Made by a program: the position numbers and the translations under genes. Positions 21,643 to 25,578 of a stretch of DNA of 25,578 bases are shown piece by piece. Below the pieces are notes generated by a model that saw nothing but the letters and a program-made list of their open reading frames with translations, did not search any database and was not told the DNA's origin. This DNA is from VGMD01 sp964552055 (lineage in GTDB: Bacteria; Chlamydiota; Chlamydiia; Chlamydiales; 2-12-FULL-49-11): the NCBI GenBank assembly GCA_964552055.1, contig CAZKFL010000030.1, forward strand, positions 1-25,578, in the 5' to 3' direction. Within the stretch, counting starts at the first letter, position 1. The number at the start of each line of letters is the position of its first letter.

Positions 21643-23169
21643 TTACGCTGCAGGGGATGTCACTACACTGGTAATCAATGTGTTGCAACACTTTTTTGTC
21701 CAGGTTTCTTGGAGTTTTTCCATTTTTTTATTGGAAATTCCGCCTAAAAACTCAATGGATTTAAGGAGTCTAGCTCTTGATTTATGCTCCCCTAGGATTT
21801 CAAACGAGTCAAACAGAGGTGGCCCTTGGTGTTTTCCCATAAACGTAGCAAAAAGAAGAGGGATAATCACATTTTTAAAATGGACACCAAATACTTCAGC
21901 CAGATGCTTAGAGGCGATTTCAAGCCCAGATCTCGTCCACTGTTCAAGTTCGTCTAACTTCCAAATCAGCGTTTGAAGAATTTGAGCTGCTTCTTCAGCT
22001 TTTAGTCCCTTTGGAGCAAATAGAGCTTCTGTATATTTTAGATGGTTGATGAAGAAAAAGTCACATAAGTCAATAAAATCGCCGAATGTTTTTATGCGAG
22101 TGTGCACAAGTGGCATCAGTTTTGCCATAAATGCATCATTAAATCCCCAATCCCTAATTCTTCCCCAAAGATCTTCAACTTTAACAGAGTTGATCAGATA
22201 CTGCTGATTCATCCACTCAAGTTTTTTAATATCAAAAACAGCTCCCGATACTCCGACTCTCTTAATATCAAAGCTTTGAATTACATCATCTAAAGTGTAA
22301 ATTTCTTTATCGCCAGGCATACTGTATCCCATCAATGTGAGGAAATTTCGAAGTGCTTCAGGAAGATAGCCGCTATCGCGATAATAGTAGGCGGAAGTAG
22401 GATTCTTTCTCTTTGAAAGTTTCTTCCCGTCGACTCCTAGTAAAAGGGGCATATGGGCAAAAATAGGGGGAGTCCAACCAAAAGCTTCATAAAGAAGAAT
22501 GTGCTTCGGTGTGGAGCTAATCCATTCATCGCCTCGGATTACGTGCGAAATTCTCATCTCATGGTCATCAACAACATTTGCTAAATGATAAGTCGGGAAA
22601 AGATCTGATTTTAATAATACTTGGTCATCGACATCGCTACAAGGTGTTGAAATTCGACCTTTAATGGCGTCTTGAAATACAATCTCACCACTTAAAGGCA
22701 CTTTTAGTCTAATTACGAAAGGCTTTCCGCTAGCTTCAAAAGCCGCAATCTCTTCAGGGCTTAAATTTCTGTGCCGTCTGTCATATCCACCCCGTCCGCC
22801 TGTTTTCTGGCTGACTAGGCGCATCTCGTTTAATTCCTCAGGCGTTGTAAAGCACTTATATGCCTTTCCTTGTCGCAATAACTCAAAACATGCTTTTTGA
22901 TAAAGTTCGGTCCTTTCTGACTGTCTGTAAGATCCGCAAGGACCTCCCACATCAGGACCCTCATCCCAGGAAATACCAAGCCACTTTAATGATTCGAAAA
23001 TGCTCGTCTCGAATTCCCTTCTACTTCTTGTTTGATCCGTATCTTCAATTCTAAGTAAAAACTTGCCGCCATGATGTCTAGCAAAAATCAAATTAAAGAG
23101 TGCCATATACATGGTTCCAATGTGTGGATGACCAGTCGGCGAAGGTGCAATACGAGTACGAACTTCCAT
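21643..23169 (-). CDS. gltX: Glutamyl-tRNA synthetase
   Basis: 508 residues from the ATG at 23169, class I synthetase. HIGH motif HIGT at 16-19 in APSPTGHPHIGT, the IEDTDQTRSRR block, HVIRGDEWISSTPKH and the KMSKS-type KLSKR at 250-254. A TTG at 23196 would add nine residues but overlaps GGAGGTGAT, which more likely serves as ribosome binding site, though it lies 13-17 bases from the ATG, longer than ideal. It charges tRNA-Glu and, in organisms using the amidotransferase route, also tRNA-Gln; which applies is not decidable here. It follows prc by about 47 bases and is probably co-transcribed with it. Confidence 0.96.
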   Translation of the reverse strand: MEVRTRIAPSPTGHPHIGTMYMALFNLIFARHHGGKFLLRIEDTDQTRSRREFETSIFESLKWLGISWDEGPDVGGPCGSYRQSERTELYQKACFELLRQGKAYKCFTTPEELNEMRLVSQKTGGRGGYDRRHRNLSPEEIAAFEASGKPFVIRLKVPLSGEIVFQDAIKGRISTPCSDVDDQVLLKSDLFPTYHLANVVDDHEMRISHVIRGDEWISSTPKHILLYEAFGWTPPIFAHMPLLLGVDGKKLSKRKNPTSAYYYRDSGYLPEALRNFLTLMGYSMPGDKEIYTLDDVIQSFDIKRVGVSGAVFDIKKLEWMNQQYLINSVKVEDLWGRIRDWGFNDAFMAKLMPLVHTRIKTFGDFIDLCDFFFINHLKYTEALFAPKGLKAEEAAQILQTLIWKLDELEQWTRSGLEIASKHLAEVFGVHFKNVIIPLLFATFMGKHQGPPLFDSFEILGEHKSRARLLKSIEFLGGISNKKMEKLQETWTKKCCNTLITSVVTSPAA

Positions 23170-23216
23170 AGGTGAAGAGAATATCACCTCCAGCAATTGT
23201 TTTCAAGACACGCGTT

Positions 23217-25148
23217 TTATTTATTAGAGAGGATGATTAGCTCTTTCATGATATTCATTGCCTCTTCGAGCTGGAGGTCATTAGCGCCAATTAGATCAAA
23301 ATTAAGCTCGTGGTACTCTGCTCCTCGAATTTCAGTAAGAAAATTTTGATAATTAGCGCTTTTTTGAATCCGTGATTGAGAATGGGTTGCAAGTTCGGGG
23401 GTGATGGGGGTGAGTAAGCAAGATTGCTTTTGGACGGTTTTCCCGAGCATTTTTTTAAGCCTTACTCGATATAGGGGGTGAACATCTGATAGGTCATCCT
23501 CAAAGAGAGGGATGATCGTGTCGTTTTCAAGGGGATATTTTGAGTGCTTTTCGCCGATTTCCATAAAAGCTAGAATGCCAGGAACTTCGATATTTGCTTT
23601 AACCCCAACCAATTGAGGTGTTCCTCCGCCAACGGTGTAATATGCACCTCTTGTGACTTTATATTCACCTTGAGGATTGATTTTATCTGGGTTGCTGCTC
23701 TCAAGAGTGAAGGTTTGATAAGACCCTTTTCCATAGGTCGTATCGTCTCCCACTATAAGAGCTCTACCATAGTCGGCAAGGGCAAGGGCAACAATTTCAG
23801 AAGCGGAGGCGCTTGTCTTATTTGTGAGTATGATTAAAGGTCCAGCCCAAGTAATCTCATCATTGAGATTGCGCAGCCTTTGAATTCCGCCCGTATGATC
23901 TTTAATAGAGGCTACTACACCTTTATCAATGAATAGTCCTGTTACATCAACTGCTTGAGGTAGAAGCCCTCCAGAATTGTGTCGCAGGTCAAGAATGACT
24001 CCTTGAAGCTTATAATTTGCCTTCATTTCATCTAAGGCGTTCTTTAAATCGATGTAAGAGGAGTGCTTAGGGTCTTGGTAAAATGAATGAAGGGCAATGT
24101 AACCAATAACTCCACTTCCAAATGGTTCAATTCTCGAAGAAAACCTACTTTCGGTAAGAACAATTTCATCCCGAACGATGATCAGCTCAAACTTTTCATC
24201 CTTAGAAGATTGCGTTTCTCTTACAAGAGTTAGGATAACAGATGAGCCCTGAGGGCCCCTTATAAGTTCCACAGCTTCAGTGATATCCATTCCAGCGATC
24301 GGTTCATGATTGACTGCAATGATTTTATCCCCAACTTTGAGCTCGCCTGAGTTGCTGGCGGGGCCGCCTTCAACAATTTGAACAACGGTAAAGCCATTTA
24401 GATCATCCCTTAGTTGCGCGCCTATTCCAAAAAGTCGTTGTTGGACTTGGATCAGAAACTGCTTAGCTTCTCCTGGGGTAAAATACGCAGTGTGTGAGTC
24501 TAGTGAGCAGGCAAGAGCTTTTAGAAAGCAAGAAAGCATCTGTTTATTTTGTTCCGCCTTGGAGGTGCATGTAAATTCTTTTTCTCTTAGAAGGCGTCTT
24601 TTTGCAATTCGCTGAAAAAAGATATCAGATTGTTCTTGAGTTGCCAATTTTTCTGCAGATTCTTTCTGTAAAGCTCTTATCTTAAGCAATCTAGCTGTGA
24701 GTTCAGCCTCACTTGATGCCCAATCTGCATCTTGCAAGTCTTTTGACTTTATGCCTACGGGGAGAGGAAGAGTTTCAATGCGAGTCTCTAGGGTATTTCT
24801 TCGGTCAACTGTAGTCATAAATATCTCATATATAGTAAGATAAGTGCGAAACTGTTGTTTTTTGTATTCCTCAACCATTTGCCTGGAGAGATCCTCTGAG
24901 GGATTAAGATACATACTAATATCTTCTTTGGTCAGGTAGCATTTTATAGGATCTAACTCATCTAAGTAATTTATTAGGACTCTGTTAGCAATTTCTTGGG
25001 TAAATTCTTTGTGTCTAGCATGGGCTTTAAAAATTTCTTCTGCTTTTAAGTGAGCTTCATGAGCAGATATATTAGGGGGAGCTACTGCAAAAATGCAGGT
25101 CTTGGTGAATAGCGCAAAAACTAATAACTTGTTTTTTAAAGTGTCCAT
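23217..25148 (-). CDS. prc: Tail-specific C-terminal processing protease (Prc/Tsp, S41)
   Basis: 643 residues. A signal peptide or anchor is visible at about 6-23. The long N-terminal helical region (to about 230) is typical of Tsp; a PDZ domain follows at about 238-312 (GGPASNSGELKVGDKIIAV, ELIRGPQGSSVILTLVR). The S41 catalytic core has Ser448 in TNKTSASASEI and Lys474/Gln478 in TYGKGSYQ, spaced as in chlamydial Tsp (CT441), plus LDLRHNSGG. It degrades or trims periplasmic proteins from their C-termini. AGGA lies just before the ATG. In C. trachomatis the homologue is separated from gltX by the cysteine-rich outer-membrane protein genes; here the two are adjacent. Confidence 0.95.
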   Translation of the reverse strand: MDTLKNKLLVFALFTKTCIFAVAPPNISAHEAHLKAEEIFKAHARHKEFTQEIANRVLINYLDELDPIKCYLTKEDISMYLNPSEDLSRQMVEEYKKQQFRTYLTIYEIFMTTVDRRNTLETRIETLPLPVGIKSKDLQDADWASSEAELTARLLKIRALQKESAEKLATQEQSDIFFQRIAKRRLLREKEFTCTSKAEQNKQMLSCFLKALACSLDSHTAYFTPGEAKQFLIQVQQRLFGIGAQLRDDLNGFTVVQIVEGGPASNSGELKVGDKIIAVNHEPIAGMDITEAVELIRGPQGSSVILTLVRETQSSKDEKFELIIVRDEIVLTESRFSSRIEPFGSGVIGYIALHSFYQDPKHSSYIDLKNALDEMKANYKLQGVILDLRHNSGGLLPQAVDVTGLFIDKGVVASIKDHTGGIQRLRNLNDEITWAGPLIILTNKTSASASEIVALALADYGRALIVGDDTTYGKGSYQTFTLESSNPDKINPQGEYKVTRGAYYTVGGGTPQLVGVKANIEVPGILAFMEIGEKHSKYPLENDTIIPLFEDDLSDVHPLYRVRLKKMLGKTVQKQSCLLTPITPELATHSQSRIQKSANYQNFLTEIRGAEYHELNFDLIGANDLQLEEAMNIMKELIILSNK

Positions 25149-25453
25149 CTGTCCTATAATAACCTAAAATTTATCTTTTAGCTTCTTAAAATTTTTATTT
25201 AACATATAGCAAGTTTATTTTCGAATTAAACTTAAAAATGATAAAAAACCCCTGTCTNNNNNNNNNNAATCTTAATAAATCACGTCTGTAGGCCATTTTT
25301 GATTGCTATCAATTCATTTTTATGTCACAATAACTTATCTTAAAGGGCGATAACATCGCAACAAACCAATAAATCGGGGTTAATAAGAACTGTCTAGTTA
25401 GATAAATAATTAAGGCAGGTCGCCCGGATAAAAGTGGATGAGGAGGAGATATA
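25149..25453. other. Gene-free stretch between prc and euo, including an assembly gap
   Basis: Very AT-rich on the prc side. The euo side (25268-25453) should hold the euo promoter; the best match is TTGCTA-17-CACAAT near 25302-25330, which is weak, and a small hairpin GCGAT-AAC-ATCGC lies at 25347-25359. A leftward frame at 25309-25551 is an antisense shadow of euo. Confidence 0.5.
25258..25267. other. Run of ten N (scaffold gap)
   Basis: Ten ambiguous bases. The true gap length is unknown, so distance and even adjacency between prc and euo depend on the scaffolding. Confidence 0.98.
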
Positions 25454-25578
25454 ATGGGTATAACAGATGATCTATCAATAGAGGTAGGAGTACAATCTGA
25501 GCAAGCAAAGAAAAAACGAGTTGTATCCATAACTGAGGCTGCTAGGCTCAATAATGTGACTCGGCAAGCGATTTATGT
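25454..25578 (+). CDS. euo: EUO, developmental transcription regulator (5' part)
   Basis: 41 codons run from an ATG with AGGAGG seven bases upstream to the end of the window. The segment VVSITEAARLNNVTRQAIY closely follows the helix-turn-helix start that I remember for Chlamydia EUO (ITQAAKLHNVTRQAIY). In Chlamydia EUO is made early in the reticulate-body stage and represses late genes, and it is regarded as chlamydia-specific; this short stretch is therefore the strongest taxonomic marker in the window. The N-terminus is shorter than in Chlamydia. The rest of the protein lies outside the window. Confidence 0.85.
   Translation, partial: MGITDDLSIEVGVQSEQAKKKRVVSITEAARLNNVTRQAIY

Noticed and set aside
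21554..21976. 140-codon + strand frame over the gltX 3' end
   Set aside because: Mostly antisense to conserved gltX; the small lipoprotein frame at 21499-21633 explains the start region better.
25309..25551. 80-codon leftward frame before euo
   Set aside because: Antisense to the recognised EUO N-terminus and its ribosome binding site.
1..25578. CRISPR array, insertion sequence, integrase or prophage genes
   Set aside because: No regularly spaced repeats and no transposase, integrase or phage-like protein was seen on either strand.

Overview
The window looks like a draft-genome contig from an AT-rich member of the phylum Chlamydiae outside the genus Chlamydia (an environmental or amoeba/arthropod-associated lineage). 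Three things support this. The N-terminus of the chlamydia-specific regulator EUO lies at the right edge. Many genes have close chlamydial relatives (TolQ/TolR/TonB-like trio, SdhCAB of the Bacillus/chlamydia type, a stand-alone CysJ-like reductase, Tsp-type S41 protease, DnaB, MnmG, LplA). Several of them sit in pairs that I remember as neighbours in Chlamydia trachomatis (sdhC-sdhA-sdhB near tatD and exbBD; lplA-mnmG-dnaB; ispF with cysJ; gltX with euo). The blocks are shuffled relative to one another. A run of ten N at 25258-25267 marks an assembly gap, so euo is joined to the rest only by scaffolding.

Layout. 1-1784: tail of an unidentified + strand gene, then a leftward Tol/Exb energy-transduction operon (exbB/tolQ, exbD/tolR, TonB/TolA-like). 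1799-6275: rightward tatD-sdhC-sdhA-sdhB operon, starting 14 bp from exbB. The two transcription units appear to have face-to-face promoters, each inside the other gene. 6250-6588: small leftward hypothetical gene. 6650-8617: leftward, tightly overlapping set of a receiver/degenerate-GGDEF protein, a small exported protein and lipoate ligase LplA. 8618-8786: gene-free, with two palindromes. 8787-10700: mnmG preceded by a tiny basic ribosomal-type protein of 29 residues. 10701-11112: gene-free, with a branched foldback sequence. 11113-12657: dnaB directly behind tRNA-Ser(GCT). 12770-14395: three lineage-specific genes, one possibly a shortened BMT5-like methyltransferase. 14376-18233: pepF, then divergent mutL-ispF. 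18337-20302: two unrecognised leftward genes inserted between ispF and the cysJ-like gene; candidates for secreted or lineage-specific proteins. 20340-25148: cysJ-like gene, a small antisense-facing lipoprotein gene, gltX, prc/tsp. 25454-end: euo (partial).

Functionally most of the window is core metabolism and information processing: respiration (succinate dehydrogenase), isoprenoid synthesis (ispF), tRNA charging and modification (gltX, mnmG), replication and repair (dnaB, mutL), lipoylation (lplA) and envelope energy coupling or proteolysis (Tol/Exb, Tsp). The less explained material is the degenerate signalling protein and its operon, the two palindromes, the foldback element, the overlapping promoter pairs, and the unrecognised proteins at 12770-14117 and 18337-20302. 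Functional calls rest on reading motifs by eye; no database search was possible.
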